A stretch of 64,000 nucleotides of DNA from Rheum nobile (GCA_027886185.1 WOAB01000689.1:1178001-1242000), one strand, 5' to 3'; numbered from the stretch's first letter, positions 10,286 through 22,048 are shown. Translations and numbers: made by a program. Notes: generated by a model not told the origin, from the sequence alone.

Positions 10286-11356
10286 TAAGGGGTGGAAATT
10301 GGTCGGGTGATGGATGGATGAATGAAGCCATTTCATCACCCAATCCGTAAAGTTAAATCCTTTATCCGACCCACCCATCACCCGTGAAACTTTTCACCCA
10401 CATCCGTCCATCTATCATCCAACGATTGATTCGAGTGGGTCGGGTCATCAACATAACAATTTTATTAATATTTATAATTATTTAAATATAATAAAATACA
10501 TGATTAAGTACAAAAATAATTATTTGTCTTCAATATTTGAAAATAGTTGTTCCTAATATAGGATTTGATGGATGTTAATAGAAAATATTTTTGAAATATT
10601 CAACTTTTAAATATAAAAAACTAAAACTGAAGTCATACATTTTAATAAAGTAGAATTAGAACTAAACCTGAGCAAACGCGGGTTAGCTCGCCCGGCCCGA
10701 CAAATAATACGGGCTTGGACAAGGATTCTAGCCTGAACGGGCCGTTTGGCCCGGCCCAGACGGGTAAGCGGGTCGGGCCCGGTTACAGGTTCATGCCTGT
10801 ACGGGCCGCTCGGCCCGGCCCACATATTATTTTTAATTAATATAAATATATATAACAAATATATATATAATAAAAAAAACCTAACCTAAAATTACTTACC
10901 ATTTTCTTATTAATAGTATTAAATAATTAGTTTGGAGGATAAAAAATATAAAAAAAATTAAAAAAATACTTGAAAATGACCAACCGGGTCGCCTGCGGGT
11001 CGACCCGGCCCGGAATTACGGGCGGGCCCGGTTAAGGGTTTTGGCCCGAATAACAGACCCGGCCCGGACCCGGCCTACTTAAACGGGTCGAGAAAATGGG
11101 TCCAGCCCGGCCCGAACCCATATTTGATCAGGTCCAATTAGAACTACAATCGTCGACAAGTGAACAGATGGGTGAGTGAAGTGCGGGTGATGGGTGAGAT
11201 TTGCATCACCCAATCACCCATCACCCATCACCCACCAATCATTCGTTTCACCCGACCCACCAACCATATGTCACCCAGTTTATTTCGAGTGATCATCCAT
11301 ATATTCGGATCGGGTTTGTGGGTGGGTCGGTCACCCATGGGTGATTTCCAGTCCTA
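10286..11356. mobile_element. hAT-like MITE (outer), interrupted by a second MITE
   Basis: Ends are TAAGGGGTGGAAAT (left) and ATTTCCAGTCCTA (right), an imperfect terminal inverted repeat. The flanks GTTGTTGA (10278-10285) and GTTGTTGT (11357-11364) are an 8-bp target duplication with one change, as for hAT elements. The subterminal DNA is rich in GGGTGATGG / CACCCATCACCC words. Without the inner element it is about 590 bp. No coding capacity. Confidence 0.78.
10663..11136. mobile_element. Inner hAT-like MITE, CGGGCCGGGCC-rich
   Basis: TAAACCTGAGCAAAC at the left and GTTTGATCAGGTCCA-type sequence at the right form the inverted ends. The exact 8-bp flank duplication ATTAGAAC lies at 10655-10662 and 11137-11144. 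The ends are filled with CCCGGCCCG words and the middle is AT-rich. Length 474 bp. Confidence 0.82.
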
Positions 11357-11364
11357 GTTGTTGT

Positions 11365-12460
11365 TTATGTCAACTGATGGTTGCGAAGAACGTGAAACAT
11401 ATATTAGTATTTTATTTTACAAGTTTGTATTATGTATATCTGTTTTTTTTGTTTTATAAGCGACTATCTATTTTTTTCCTAAGATTTATGGTATATTCTA
11501 TATATTAAAGATTTGTCATTGAGTAATTTAGTTTGTAATTGTGACGAATATTGAATACAGTATTTGATTTAGTTTGTTAAAAAAATGGATTATCTTTATA
11601 CCAATTGTTTTCTAATTATTTTGCTTATGTTTTTTACTTCAAATATGGAGTGATTTTATTTTTTTATACAATAGAAGACATTAATAGTTGAACTTTGTAT
11701 TTTATCAAATTAGAATACTAAATTTTTAAAAATTGACCATAGTTTATTTTATGACAAAACTTAAATAAAATAAAGATGGTAATATATGAGTATATTTTTA
11801 ATTATATGAAAATGAGATCCTTTTATTCTATTAAATATTAACATTTATAAATAAAAATAATGATTAATATTTATGATAGATATACAATTGTTATTGTGAT
11901 AAAAATAATAATAAAAATGCATTAATAATATTGTTTTGCGTGGAAAGAGAGAGAAACAAATATAAAATATTATTTTAAATTTAGGATGTTTTTTTGTCCG
12001 AATAAAATTGAAATTATTTTTTGAGTTAATAAAGTTATCTTTTAAAGTAGTATAGAAATTCACATGTTCGAAAATGACCATATGTTGCCACGCTAAGGTC
12101 AGCCGTGAGCCGTGCATAAGAAATTAAGAATAGGCACAGTCGAAAATGACCATCTCTTTGGTGGTGTGATTAACATCTAATCGCAATTATTTCACATATC
12201 ACAAGAAAACAAAGAAAGAAAGAAAAAAGGGTTAGATTATGATATGGGGCAAAAGCACTAAAAGTATCACGGCTCAAAGGTCTTCCCGATTCTCCTCTTT
12301 GTAGCAATTCAAAAGTGGCTCGTAGAGATCGAATTTGATCCCGTAAACATATACGCATCTTCTTTTGAAAGCTGTCTCAAATTTCAACACTTCTTAGTTG
12401 GTTTTCACCACCAAAAAGAGAGAAGAATCAAATTCCTCTTGCCCAACTACATACTCCATT
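11365..12460. other. AT-rich intergenic DNA upstream of the small gene
   Basis: No gene or element recognised. The last ~300 bases before 12460 are less AT-rich and presumably hold the upstream promoter of the gene at 12537. Confidence 0.5.
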
Positions 12461-12465
12461 AATCA

Positions 12466-12474
12466 TTTATAAAA
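12466..12474 (+). promoter_or_regulatory. Candidate TATA box of the small gene
   Basis: TTTATAAAA lies about 65 bases before the ATG at 12537, consistent with a short 5' leader. Inferred from position and match only. Confidence 0.5.
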
Positions 12475-12536
12475 CCACCACGTATCCTGTACGTATATGA
12501 GCACAACAACACAACCCACCCTTTCTCGTGATACCG

Positions 12537-12881
12537 ATGGACCACAACAACAACAACAACTCTCGCGGTTCAAATCAAAACACCGTCTGCAAGAAGATCT
12601 TGCGCATCATTATCTCAAATAGTCCAGTTAGGACTCCTCCTCCTCCCCTCGGATTACCCAAATCGAGACTCTCGAGACCATCCGAGGGGTGGGTCCCAAT
12701 AGTGTTCGACAAGACTTCCTCCTCGAGCAAGGCTAGTGGTAGAAAGCCTACCAATCGGAGGGATAGTTTCAATAGCAAGGTTTCGGATTACATAAATCGT
12801 ACCAAGTTCAGGTTTGCCATGACATCTTTCGCTGAAAATGGTAATGTTGCGTCGTTTGCAAAGGGGTTTGAAAGGAAATAG
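12537..12881 (+). CDS. Small basic plant protein of unknown function
   Basis: A 114-residue single-exon ORF (MDHNNNNNSRGS...). I chose ATG 12537; the frame is open upstream only through non-ATG codons. The N-terminus is Asn/Ser rich. A Pro run follows (RTPPPPLGLP), then GWVPIVFDKTSSSSKASGRK, and a C-terminal block SDYINRTKFRFAMTSFAENG. The combination of a central GWVPVVFDK-like segment and a C-terminal DYI-RTK-K/R-R block recalls a family of small uncharacterised plant proteins (from memory, not searched). It has no signal peptide, no membrane segment, and several Ser/Thr-rich stretches that could be phosphorylated. A TATA-like box lies upstream. It stands alone with no operon-like neighbours. 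Codon use and composition are distinctly less AT-rich than the surroundings, which supports a real gene. Confidence 0.62.
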   Translation: MDHNNNNNSRGSNQNTVCKKILRIIISNSPVRTPPPPLGLPKSRLSRPSEGWVPIVFDKTSSSSKASGRKPTNRRDSFNSKVSDYINRTKFRFAMTSFAENGNVASFAKGFERK

Positions 12882-15060
12882 GTTGGTTCATTTGATTATA
12901 TTTATACTTGTTGAATTACTATGATTGGGATTTGGGACTGGGATGAATGAGTTCTTTTATTAGTTGGTATTGCTCTTATATTGTGAATCGAAAAATGTAA
13001 CTTGGTTGTATGTTGATTACTACTCAAGCCATACCTATATAATATATTTGTGTGCCAAATTATGTTCTACGTCATCTATAACTATAAAAAAGACACTATG
13101 GAAATCAATTATCACTCACTAGGTTTGATAGATTATTTGTAATTATGGTGTGGATAAGTGAGGCTAGGGGTGCACAAAATAATTCGGTTTGGTCGACTAT
13201 ATCTGATAATTCGTCAATTAATCTGAAAAAGTCTAATTAGTTTAGATGGTCTCACAAAGTCATGATGATACTTGTACAACTCTGACCAATTTACTCTGAT
13301 TCAACTCTTCACAATAACGTACGTTCTTTATGTTATACGAAATTTCTTTTAATTAAAAAGAAACCTTAATTCTTATACTTCTAAAATTAAAACCTTAAGG
13401 ATTTGTTTGGATCACGCATTATTTAACATTATAATGCGAGATAAATTGTAATTCAAACAAACCCTAAATCACTAACTCATGCACTCTTTGCCGCCTCACT
13501 TTCTTTCAGGCAACTTGCTCGCATGCCCACACCACTTAACAATAGTGATGCTTATAATAGGTCCATGTTTACATATTTTCTACCTTTTAACTATTTTAAC
13601 AAAAAACATTTCATGATTCAAAGAAAAGAAAGTTCAATAAATATTGAAATATGTTTTGAGTCGAGAGTGTTCAACATTGATTTGACTTATGATAATTAAT
13701 TAAGTTAAACTTACATCTCTATATGACTTACAAGTTCAATTGTTTCACAAATTGACAGTGAGTTGTACGCTTTTATTGATTCTAAGATCCAATTATCCAA
13801 TTTTGCTTTTTATAATGAAAATTCACGAGTTCTATATCATTACTTTAATCTACAAAGGATTTCTACAAAAAGGAACGCCTTGATCCGAAAAGAGAATGTT
13901 TTTCGCCCCTCACCTAGCACCTAGACAATAGGACTCCTTTCGCCTTTGTTCACCTAACGCCTTTTTACTCGTTTGACAACTAATTTGCATTTTTCGGTTG
14001 TTAATTTTGATTGAAATAGAAAAATAAACATTTTGACTGAATTTTAACATCTATTTTAGTAATCGGATAGTTCGCATATCCGATCCGATCTGAATAATAT
14101 TCGCCGGATATCCAAACCAAATACAGTTATGGAATTTAGTGGAGCTTTTTTACTAGGTATCCTAAAAAAGTGCACATCTAGTTCAAAAACGATGTACATT
14201 CTCCTTGTAAATTCACAATGTGCCTTTTGATTTTATGGGATGTGCATTTTTTATTAATTGGATGTTCATTTTTGAACTATATATGCATTTGGGTTATACT
14301 AGATGTGCATTTTAACTATGTGTTTATTTGGATTTCACAGGATGCACATTTGGATTTCATAGGATTTGTATTTGGATATAACTATATGTGCATTTAGATT
14401 ATGCTAGATGTGAATTTTTTACTATATGTGCATTTGGATTTCATAAGTTGTACATTTAGATATAATTACTAGATGTGTATTTTGAACTATATATACATTT
14501 GCATTTTGTTAGACGTGACATTAATTTGACTAGATGTGCATTTTAAATTATATGTGCATTTGACTTTAACTGCATGTAGAAATGACTAAATGTGCATTTT
14601 GAATTTATAACGTCAAAAACTTGTCCAAAAAAATAGCACATTTTGAATTTTTGGATTTGCACGTAATATGCATCTTCTTTAACTATATGTGCATTTGGAT
14701 TGTAATATATTTGCAATTTGAATTTATAAGGAAACACATGTTGGGCAGGAAAAAAACTTTGTCGTTCAACATCGGATACCGCCATTGACCGACCATCTTG
14801 AACGGTCAATCATGTAATTAAGTAATGTGTAAAGCGCATGTCTCATTTAAATGAGCTCTAATATGAGCATTTGATGTAGCCAAAGGCTCATGTTCTATTA
14901 AAAGTTCTCTTTTGTTATCAAATTATAGCCATGTACAGTTTCCCCTTCAATCCATCTCTATCTCAAGGATCCAAAGGCCGGGAATAATTCTCACACTAGA
15001 ACGATTCTCACCTGAAGCATTTTCTACATATACTAAATGAGATATGTATACTTTTGATAT
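12882..15060. other. AT-rich intergenic DNA with repeat debris
   Basis: No gene. A hAT-like left end (TAGGGGTGCACAAAAT) starts at 13165, but I found no matching right end. Around 14058-14130 there is CCGATCCGATC / CGGATATCC-type sequence of the kind found in hAT MITE ends. The TGTGCATTT repeat block at 14150-14740 is listed separately. Confidence 0.5.
14150..14740. repeat. Diverged tandem repeat, TGTGCATTTGGATT / TGTGCATTTTGAACTATA
   Basis: About 15 loosely spaced copies of ATGTGCATTT occur. They alternate between a form followed by GGATT and a form followed by TGAACTATA, with a period of roughly 35-40 bp and much divergence. No terminal inverted repeat or target duplication was found. It may be the core of an old non-autonomous DNA element similar in style to the one at 62330-63391. 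Confidence 0.65.
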
Positions 15061-15068
15061 GTTCAAAT

Positions 15069-15603
15069 TAGGGTTGTTCATTACTGGATATCCGATTCCG
15101 ATCCGATAAACTGGATCAGATATCCTCAAATGAAAATTCTTAGTAGTTTAATCAATATATAATTTCAACGTATAAATTCAAACAAAATTCAACATATAAA
15201 TTCAAACAAAATTCAACATAGTTTAATCAATATACAATTTCAAGCAAACCATCGAAAAACAAGAAAAATACTTTCAAAGTCCGCTATATCGAATTCAAAG
15301 CATAATATTTAAATGTCTAAACTTCAACACTTTCATCCCTAATGAAAATATTAATGTTTGCACATTTATAAAAATGGGGAAATCATTGGCCTATTTAATT
15401 TACAAGTAACATATATTAATTTTTATATAAATATTATAATAGTGGCATATTCTCAGATATCCGCCGGATATCTAGCCCCGATCCGTACATGATCCGGTGT
15501 TCCAGAATTTTTTTCCAGATCAGATTCAGATAGTATACCACTAGACTCAGATATTTTAGGATCAGATCGAATCAACCAGATCGAATAATTATGAACACCC
15601 CTA
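15069..15603. mobile_element. hAT-like MITE
   Basis: Ends are TAGGGTTGTTCAT and ATGAACACCCCTA (inverted repeat). The flanks GTTCAAAT (15061-15068) and ATTCAAAT (15604-15611) form an 8-bp target duplication with one change. The subterminal regions hold GGATATCCGATTCCGATCC and its inverted counterparts. 535 bp, non-coding. Confidence 0.82.
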
Positions 15604-15611
15604 ATTCAAAT

Positions 15612-16059
15612 ATATGTCATACCATTAAAAATCCATACGATGGCATTTTTTCCATCGACTCATGATTTTTTTTCTTAAGAATAAATAGTTATTTTAAACA
15701 AAAAAACATTTACCGAGAGAAAATATATCATGTTGTAATATGAAAGAAATGTAGAAGTGGGGAAATAGAATCGATAGTTTTTGTGTGTAGTTTACTACTT
15801 CAGAAATGCCTCAATTAATACAGGATGCTTTGTTATAAGAAAACAATAAGATGTCCCTTAAAATCAGGCTTGATTTTCCGGATAAGTACAAGAGGTAATT
15901 ATTCACAATATAATGGATTGTAACGTCCCCTTGCATAATCACTTTTATTACAACTTTGATCCATTGTTATACACTTTGATGATACTATCTTATTAAAAAA
16001 ATTGTCAAGAAAAATCCAGTAGAATAAAAATATGAACAAAAAATAATAATTAGTACAAC
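15612..16059. other. AT-rich intergenic DNA
   Basis: Nothing recognised here apart from its position just past the 3' end of the decayed copia element that follows. Confidence 0.5.
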
Positions 16060-17790
16060 GCAATACTCTCCTATGCTTAACACATTTAATAAATTTCTCG
16101 GAGTCGATACATTCCAATCTTCTACACAAGTTGGGTTTCAACGATTTTGTGAAGAGATCAACATGATTCTCTTTTGATCAAAATTGTCAAACCTCATTTT
16201 TTTTCCGTTTCTTCTCGATTTCTTGAGTGGAGATAGATTTTGAGGATATGTACTTCGTTCGGTTCGGTCTCCTTTGATATAGTCATCTTTCACTTGAGTG
16301 GCACAATCAAAATTGTCTTTCATATATCACAATTGAATTGCTTTTAATTAATATGAGTCCACATTCTTTCTGTATGTATTTTATCACCTTTCTCAACCAT
16401 TCACTGATGTGAACGTCACCACGTTATACACATTCACGATGAATGACCGGTCGATGCTAAGTCAAGTTTGCTTCCTTGATCCGGCAAACTCGCAAAGCCT
16501 CACTCTACCCGACTCAAGAACCATTGTGATGGCTCTCAAGAAGCTTGGTGGAAAGCCTCAAAAGTGATCGAGGTTCAATTAGTGGAAGATCAACGTCTAA
16601 TTGTGTTTTATTAATGAATTAAATACTAGTATTTATAAACAAAACAAGAGAAACCCTAATGAGCTTGGGCTAAGTGGAACTCACAATCCCAAGACAAAGC
16701 ATACTAAAAATAACGAAACTGCTAGAAATAGTAAGAATGTAAAAATAACTCAAATAGCTAAGACGCAATCATAAAGCGACTAGGATCGGTGTCCAACACC
16801 TTGCCCACGTTGAAAGGATCGCCATAGGGTCGCCTTATAAAACTCGACAGTGGAACGTAATGCCATCATACACACTCCCTTCCTATTTCATAAAGACCAA
16901 TTAATTCTGCATGGTTTGATGATGTAGCGATCAAAGTTTGCTTTGTTAACTTCTATGATATGGTTGTATCTCCGTAAGAGAAAATAGCCATTTTGGGATT
17001 TGACTTTGTGTGCATCGGATAAACATTTTGCATCTGTATAACCAGCAAGAGTGGTATTTGAATAATTACGATAAAATAATCCAAGATCATGAGTACCTTA
17101 AAGGTAACAAAATAAATGTTTGATTTCGTTACAATATCTTCTTGTTAATGTTGAGCTATATCATGATAACAAGCTAGCTTACATACGGAGAATGCAATAT
17201 TTGGCCTTATATTATTGGCCATATACATTAGAGCACCAAAAAAACTTATATATGGTATTTTGGGTCCAAGAATATCCTCACCATTTTCTCGATGATGGAA
17301 TGCATCATCATGTATATTGAGAGAACGACCTATCATAGGTGAGTTTAGACGATGGGTATTCTCCATGTGAAATCTTTTTTATGATTTTCTTTGTAGAGTT
17401 GGATTGTTGGACAAAAAATCCATCTTTGAAATGTTCAATTTGCAAACCAAGACAAAAATGTGTCTTCATTAGATCTTTCATTTCAAATTGTTTTATTAGG
17501 TAATTTTCAGTATTTGTAATCTCATTAGGTGTTCCTACAATATTCAAATCGTCACATAGACTGCAATGATAATAAACTAGGATTCATATCTCTTGATAAA
17601 GATGCATGAACATCTCGTATCATTTTTATATTCTTCATTTTGAAAGATATTCATTGAGGCGATTGTACCACATTCGCTCAGATTATTTCAATCCATATAG
17701 AGATCTCTTTAGTTTGATGGAGAATATTTCTCGCGGTTTTGAGATGCAAGATTTATGCAATTATAGTCCTTTATTATTTATTCATCGTCG
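16060..17790 (-). pseudogene. Decayed Ty1/copia pol (reverse transcriptase and RNase H)
   Basis: Read on the minus strand from 17790 down. First comes reverse transcriptase around the YVDD box (a single extra base breaks it near 17560), then LNIVGTPNEI, MKTHFCLGLQIEHFKDGFFV (17308-17547) and GPKIPYISFFGALMYMANN with RPNIAFSV (17145-17366). Next are RNase H remains with GYTDAKCLSDAHKVKSQNGY (about 16900-17080). Finally, at 16060-16330, come CATQVKDDYIKG and SLHKIVETQLV-type text, matching the copia RNase H tail. Several stops and frame changes make it dead. The stretch 16380-16860 fits none of these and looks like an insertion. Confidence 0.78.
16380..16860. other. Unidentified insertion within the copia remnant
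   Basis: About 480 bp separate two consecutive pieces of the copia RNase H. I see no ORF, LTR ends or clear target duplication in it. Confidence 0.4.
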
Positions 17791-17934
17791 TTGGCGCCAT
17801 GAGCAAGACTGAAGTGATATTGATAAAAATGACATCAAGTATGTTCGCGATTATGAGTATTTTCATACGTTATATGGGTCTCTAAGCATCATCACTGTGA
17901 GTATTGAAGCAAGTCGCAGTTTAGGGGTTTGAGG

Positions 17935-18694
17935 TGATGTGACCCTGCCCTCCATGTCAGCTACAAAGGAGGAAGACGCCATGAGACATCCGTCTTGAGA
18001 CTCCTCTACGGCTACATCTACCCCGCACTAGATTTAGGAGACTTTCTATTTCTAGTTCTTACGGTTTCTAGACATTACTTCCTTAGTACTTTCTATTTAC
18101 AGTATTTCTATTTTTAGTAGCTGATAGTTCTGGGTGGTTTCCATTTATGTTAAATGGGTTACCAGAGTTAGTAACTAGAGAGTCTGACCCATTAGGTCAA
18201 CTCTCTAGTATAAATAGGGACTCTTGTATTCCCTTTCAGTTTACGTCAATTTCAAGCCTAAGTTCAAGTCGAGTTAAACTCCTTAACCCCGGGCCCCGAC
18301 GTCATCAATTAACGCGTTTCCAAGTCGAATTATCCTAGCGTATTAATTATCTATCTTTGCGTTTCTAGTCGAACTATCATGGCGCATCGATTCGGTTACC
18401 CACATCTATCCATCACTATCCGCAACCAACACCCCACAACCCTAATCACCCTAGGGCAGCCGCCGCCTCTCTCACCATCTTCACGGCCGCCGCCCCTCAT
18501 CTAGCCTTCCACCGCGCCTCCTCCATCGCCACCGCACCGCCTCCACCAATCCGCCGACGATTTTGACCCCTACAGTCCACCCTTCTCCTTGCTTCCGCCA
18601 ATCTGCCCTTTCCGAAGAGTTGTCTGTGCCCCAATACGCATTCAAGCGATCCTTATAGAGACTTGTGGTCTTTCCATCGGACAAGGTCACATCA
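17935..18694 (+). repeat. Left (5') LTR of the deleted gypsy element
   Basis: 760 bp matching 21299-22048. It starts TGATGTGACCC and ends GGTCACATCA. It contains a TATAAATA box (about 18211-18218) that is a good candidate for the LTR promoter. Confidence 0.9.
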
Positions 18695-18696
18695 AC

Positions 18697-18708
18697 TGGT
18701 ATCAGAGC
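18697..18708 (+). promoter_or_regulatory. Primer binding site, initiator tRNA-Met
   Basis: TGGTATCAGAGC, two bases after the LTR end, is complementary to the 3' end of plant initiator tRNA-Met. Confidence 0.9.
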
Positions 18709-19755
18709 CTACGAATCGCGTAAGTCGTTCCAACTCTTCGTTCAATCACTCATTCATTTCCGTAAATCAATTCCTGCATCAATAAAAAAAACCTAGATCT
18801 TGTTCTAGGAACCAATTTTTTTTTCTTGCAATCTGAATCTGAAAAAACAATAAAAACCCCAGGTTTGGTGGTTGAGAAATTCGGCCATCATCAAAACCGA
18901 ACCAAAAAATTTATTTCTGCACAGATCCGAACCTTTTCACACAGATTTTCAACATTTTCTGGTGTTTTGCTTGGTTGTGATTGTGTTTCTTGTAGATCTG
19001 CTTGCATATAGGCTTAGATAGTTCGCTTGCAACTGTGTTTGCCTTGTTTGCGCCACAAATCTGCATCTTCGCAATCCCCTTCTTTTCCCACTTGAATCAC
19101 TGCATTTTTTTTTAAAAAAATTGCTGCTGCATTTCTGTGCGTTTTGCTGAACTGTGCAGCATTTCTGTGCGTTTTGTTGAACTATGCAGCATTTCTGTGC
19201 GTTTTGTTGAACTGTGCTGCGTTTATGTGCGTTTGCTGAACTGTTTCTGTGCATTTCTGTGTACCACAGCAGCTATTCACAGATTATATATATAAAAAAA
19301 TCAGCAGCTGTTCGTTGCATACAAAAAAAATAAAAAAAATCGAAACCACAGAAGCCAAAATAAGGCAAGTGCGTCTCTTCGTAGCACACGAAGGAAGAGA
19401 TCCCGGTCTTGATTCCGGCACCTTCAATTACCACCCTCGCAAGTGATTCATTTACTGTCTTTTCTATCTTTCACCGTCTGGGTTGTATATCTTGGTTGAC
19501 TGTGTTGTGCTTACTTCTGTGCTTATATCCTTGCATATCTATTGTTGACATTTTCTTTGCTGAGCATTGCCTTGATTTTGTTGATTGTTGTGTGAGTTGC
19601 TTTAGCCAGCTCGTAACCTCCCACACGGCCAGCCAGATTAGTTTCCCGAGTGATTGCTTGTTGAGTTCGGTTCTGCTTACCTTTTTGTTGATTTTCTGTT
19701 GCTGTTGTTGTTCGCCTTGATCCTGTGGTTTGCTACATCTTGTTGTCAGGTACAA
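18709..19755 (+). other. Gypsy leader with a 30-bp minisatellite
   Basis: Untranslated leader of about 1 kb without a gene. Near 19125-19262 four copies of a ~30-bp unit (GCATTTCTGTGCGTTTTG...) are arranged head to tail. Confidence 0.7.
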
Positions 19756-20210
19756 TGTCAAACGGTGTTACAACCCGTGCTACAGGCTCAGAGACTGCAA
19801 TACAGAAGATGATATGAGAGCTGCTTGCTGAGAAAAAAGTCCAAGATGCGCAAATAGCCGAGCTTTTCTGTCAGAATGCGGTGCTCTTATCTCGACAACA
19901 ACCGTCTCCAATCGCTACAGCTCCTGCTGTGTATGAAAGCTTTGACGATGGCTATGACGCCGACGTCGAGGTTGAACCTACCAGCTTCTATAAAACCGAT
20001 GTTGATGGCGATATGGTTGGTACTTCCGATCACCATGATGACCAGGCATACCACTCTGCCTTGGTTACTAGACGCGTGTTGAGCGTCAAGGAGGGCGACC
20101 TTCCTGAGCAACGGGAGAACTTGTTTCATGCTAGATGCAGCCTTCAGGATGCGTCACTGAATGTGATCATTGATGGGGGTTCTTGTTGCACCATTATCGA
20201 TGAGAAGGAC
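19756..20210 (+). pseudogene. Broken gag start fused to protease fragment
   Basis: ATG 19756 opens MSNGVTTRATGSE, a typical gag N-terminus of this gypsy group. The frame breaks within about 20 codons, but coding-like text continues (VQDAQIAELF, then SRQQPSPIATAPAVYES). From about 20040 the text reads HSALVTRRVLSVKE and then SLNVIIDGGSCCTIIDE (20155-20200). That matches the protease region IIDGGSCTN of CRM/Reina-type elements, with changes. The Gag core and nucleocapsid are missing. Confidence 0.7.
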
Positions 20211-20289
20211 CAGGCTGAACGACAAGGCCAGAAGGCGCTGGAGGCCGCCGACATTTCGCCTGCTACTGCATCAACCGAGGCAAACCCGC

Positions 20290-20545
20290 GACCACAACTC
20301 GGCCGAGCTATAGACCGAGTTATGGGCACAGACCCGAACTCAGGCCACAACACGGTCGAGTCATGGACTGAGTCAGGGGAACATACCATAACTCGGGCAT
20401 CCACTCGACCGAGTCACATGACCGAGTCAGGGGCGCCGACAAAAACTCGAGCCATAACTCGGCCGAGTCAGGAGGCCAGACCAGAACTCGGTCAACAACT
20501 CGACCGAATTGTGGACCGAGTCAGGGGGCCGAGTCATCTTCCGCT
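20290..20545 (+). repeat. Cluster of ACTCGGCCGAGTCA palindromic words
   Basis: About fifteen full or partial copies of ACTCGGCCGAGTCA (ACTCGACCGAGTCA, GACCGAGTCAGGGG and similar) lie within 255 bp. They sit between the protease fragment and the integrase remains, in place of the deleted pol. Confidence 0.85.
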
Positions 20546-20929
20546 GTTTTTCCTGTGTCTTTGCCTTCTGTCGCTTCGGGAGGGGCTTCTGCACCGTCAG
20601 GTAAGCGTTCTCCACCTGGTATTACTTTGCGCTTACCCTCTACAGGTTCAGGTGGTTTACATTCTCCAGCAGCTGCTGCTGCGTCTACCTTGCGGGGCAC
20701 TTGTGAACCCAGAGCTCTTCTGGGACATCACAGGGACCTCACACCGGCACTTCAAGGCAAGTCTGCTTGTTTCCTTCTTATTCCTCGCCTTTGTGCCACT
20801 ACTACGGTAGAGTCCGCACTCCCGCTTGCTATTTTGTCTTTTTTGCAGGTCTTGCGGGTGGAAACGCATCCTCAGGAGCTGCGAGGACAGAGGAGCACTC
20901 AGCTTGAGCAGTGGCCTCAACCGACCGGG

Positions 20930-21298
20930 GATAGGTGTCGATTGGTTTTCCGCATGGGGGCCAACGCATATCAGCAGGAGCGACGTGCGCAACAGTACTC
21001 AGCCCAGCAGAACAAGGGCAGACGACGCTTGATCTTCGCCCCGTGCGACTTGGTTTGGCTTCAATTGCGGAAGGAGCGATTCCCTTCCGTCCGTAAGTTT
21101 GAGCTCGACCAACGGGGTAATGGTCCCTTCGGAGTCGTCAACGCAATTGGCGACAACGCCTACCAGCTTGAGCTCCCGGACAAGTATGGGGTGCTTCCGA
21201 CGTTCAACGTCGCTGCCTTAGCACCATATGTTGAGCCTGAGCCTGATGAGGGTGAAGCGGGGACGCTTCACAACCAAGTGGGGGAGGGTGATGTGACC
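20930..21298 (+). pseudogene. Integrase C-terminal remnant of the gypsy element
   Basis: The translation reads CDLVWLQLRKERFPSVRKFE, then GNGPFGVVNAIGDNAYQLEL, then YGVLPTFNVAALAPYVE. This is the C-terminal module after the integrase core in plant gypsy elements. The frame runs on into the right LTR and stops at 21352. The catalytic core is absent. Confidence 0.82.
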
Positions 21299-22048
21299 CT
21301 ACCCTCCATGTCAGCTACAGAGGAGAAAGACGCCATGAGACATCCGCCTTGAGACTCCTCTACAACTACATCTACCCCGCGCTAGATTTAGGAGACTTTC
21401 TATTTCTAGTTCTTACGGTTTCTAGACATTACTTCCTTAGTACTTTCTATTTACAGTATTTCTATTTTTAGTAGTTGCTAGTTCTGGGTGGTTTCCATTT
21501 ATGTTAAATGGGTTGCCAGAGTTAGTAACTAGAGAGTCTGACCCATTAGGTCAACTCTCTAGTATAAATATGGACTCTTGTCTTCCCTTTCAGTTTACGT
21601 CAATTTCAAGTCTAAGTTCAAGTCGAGTTAAACTCCTTAACCCCGGGCCCCGACGTCATCAATTAACACGTTTCCAAGTCGAATTATCCTGGCGCGTTAA
21701 TTATCTATCTTTGCGTTTCTAGTCGAACTATCCTGGCGCATCGATTCGGTTACCCACATCTATCCATCACTATTCGTAACCAACACCCCACAACCCTAAT
21801 CACCCTAGGGCAACCGCCGCCTCTCCCACCATCTTCACGGCCGCCGCCCCTCATCCAGCCTTCCACCGCGCCTCCTCCATCGCCACCGCACCGCCTCCAC
21901 CAATCCGCCGGCGATTCCGACCCCTACAGTCCACCCTTCTCCTTGCTTCCGCCAATCTGCCCTTTCTGAAGATTTGTCTGCGCCCCAATACGCATTCAAG
22001 CGATCCTTACAAAGACTTGTGGTCTTTCCATCGGACAAGGTCACATCA
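21299..22048 (+). repeat. Right (3') LTR of the deleted gypsy element
   Basis: 750 bp matching the left LTR, preceded by CAAGTGGGGGAGGG (21286-21298, polypurine tract) and followed by target duplication TGAGG. Confidence 0.9.

Larger units (their letters stand above)
17935..22048 (+). mobile_element. Internally deleted Ty3/gypsy element (CRM/Reina-like coding remains)
   Basis: LTRs are 17935-18694 and 21299-22048 (TGATGTGACC ... GGTCACATCA). The target duplication TGAGG lies at 17930-17934 and 22049-22053. The Met-initiator primer site is at 18697-18708 and the polypurine tract GTGGGGGAGGG precedes the right LTR. Inside are only the start of gag, a protease-like fragment and the C-terminal end of integrase, so reverse transcriptase, RNase H and most of integrase are gone. 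The LTRs are ~95 % alike by eye. Confidence 0.9.

Noticed and set aside
12170..12358. 62-codon minus-strand frame upstream of the small gene
   Set aside because: No start context, no homology recognised, and it overlaps the likely promoter.
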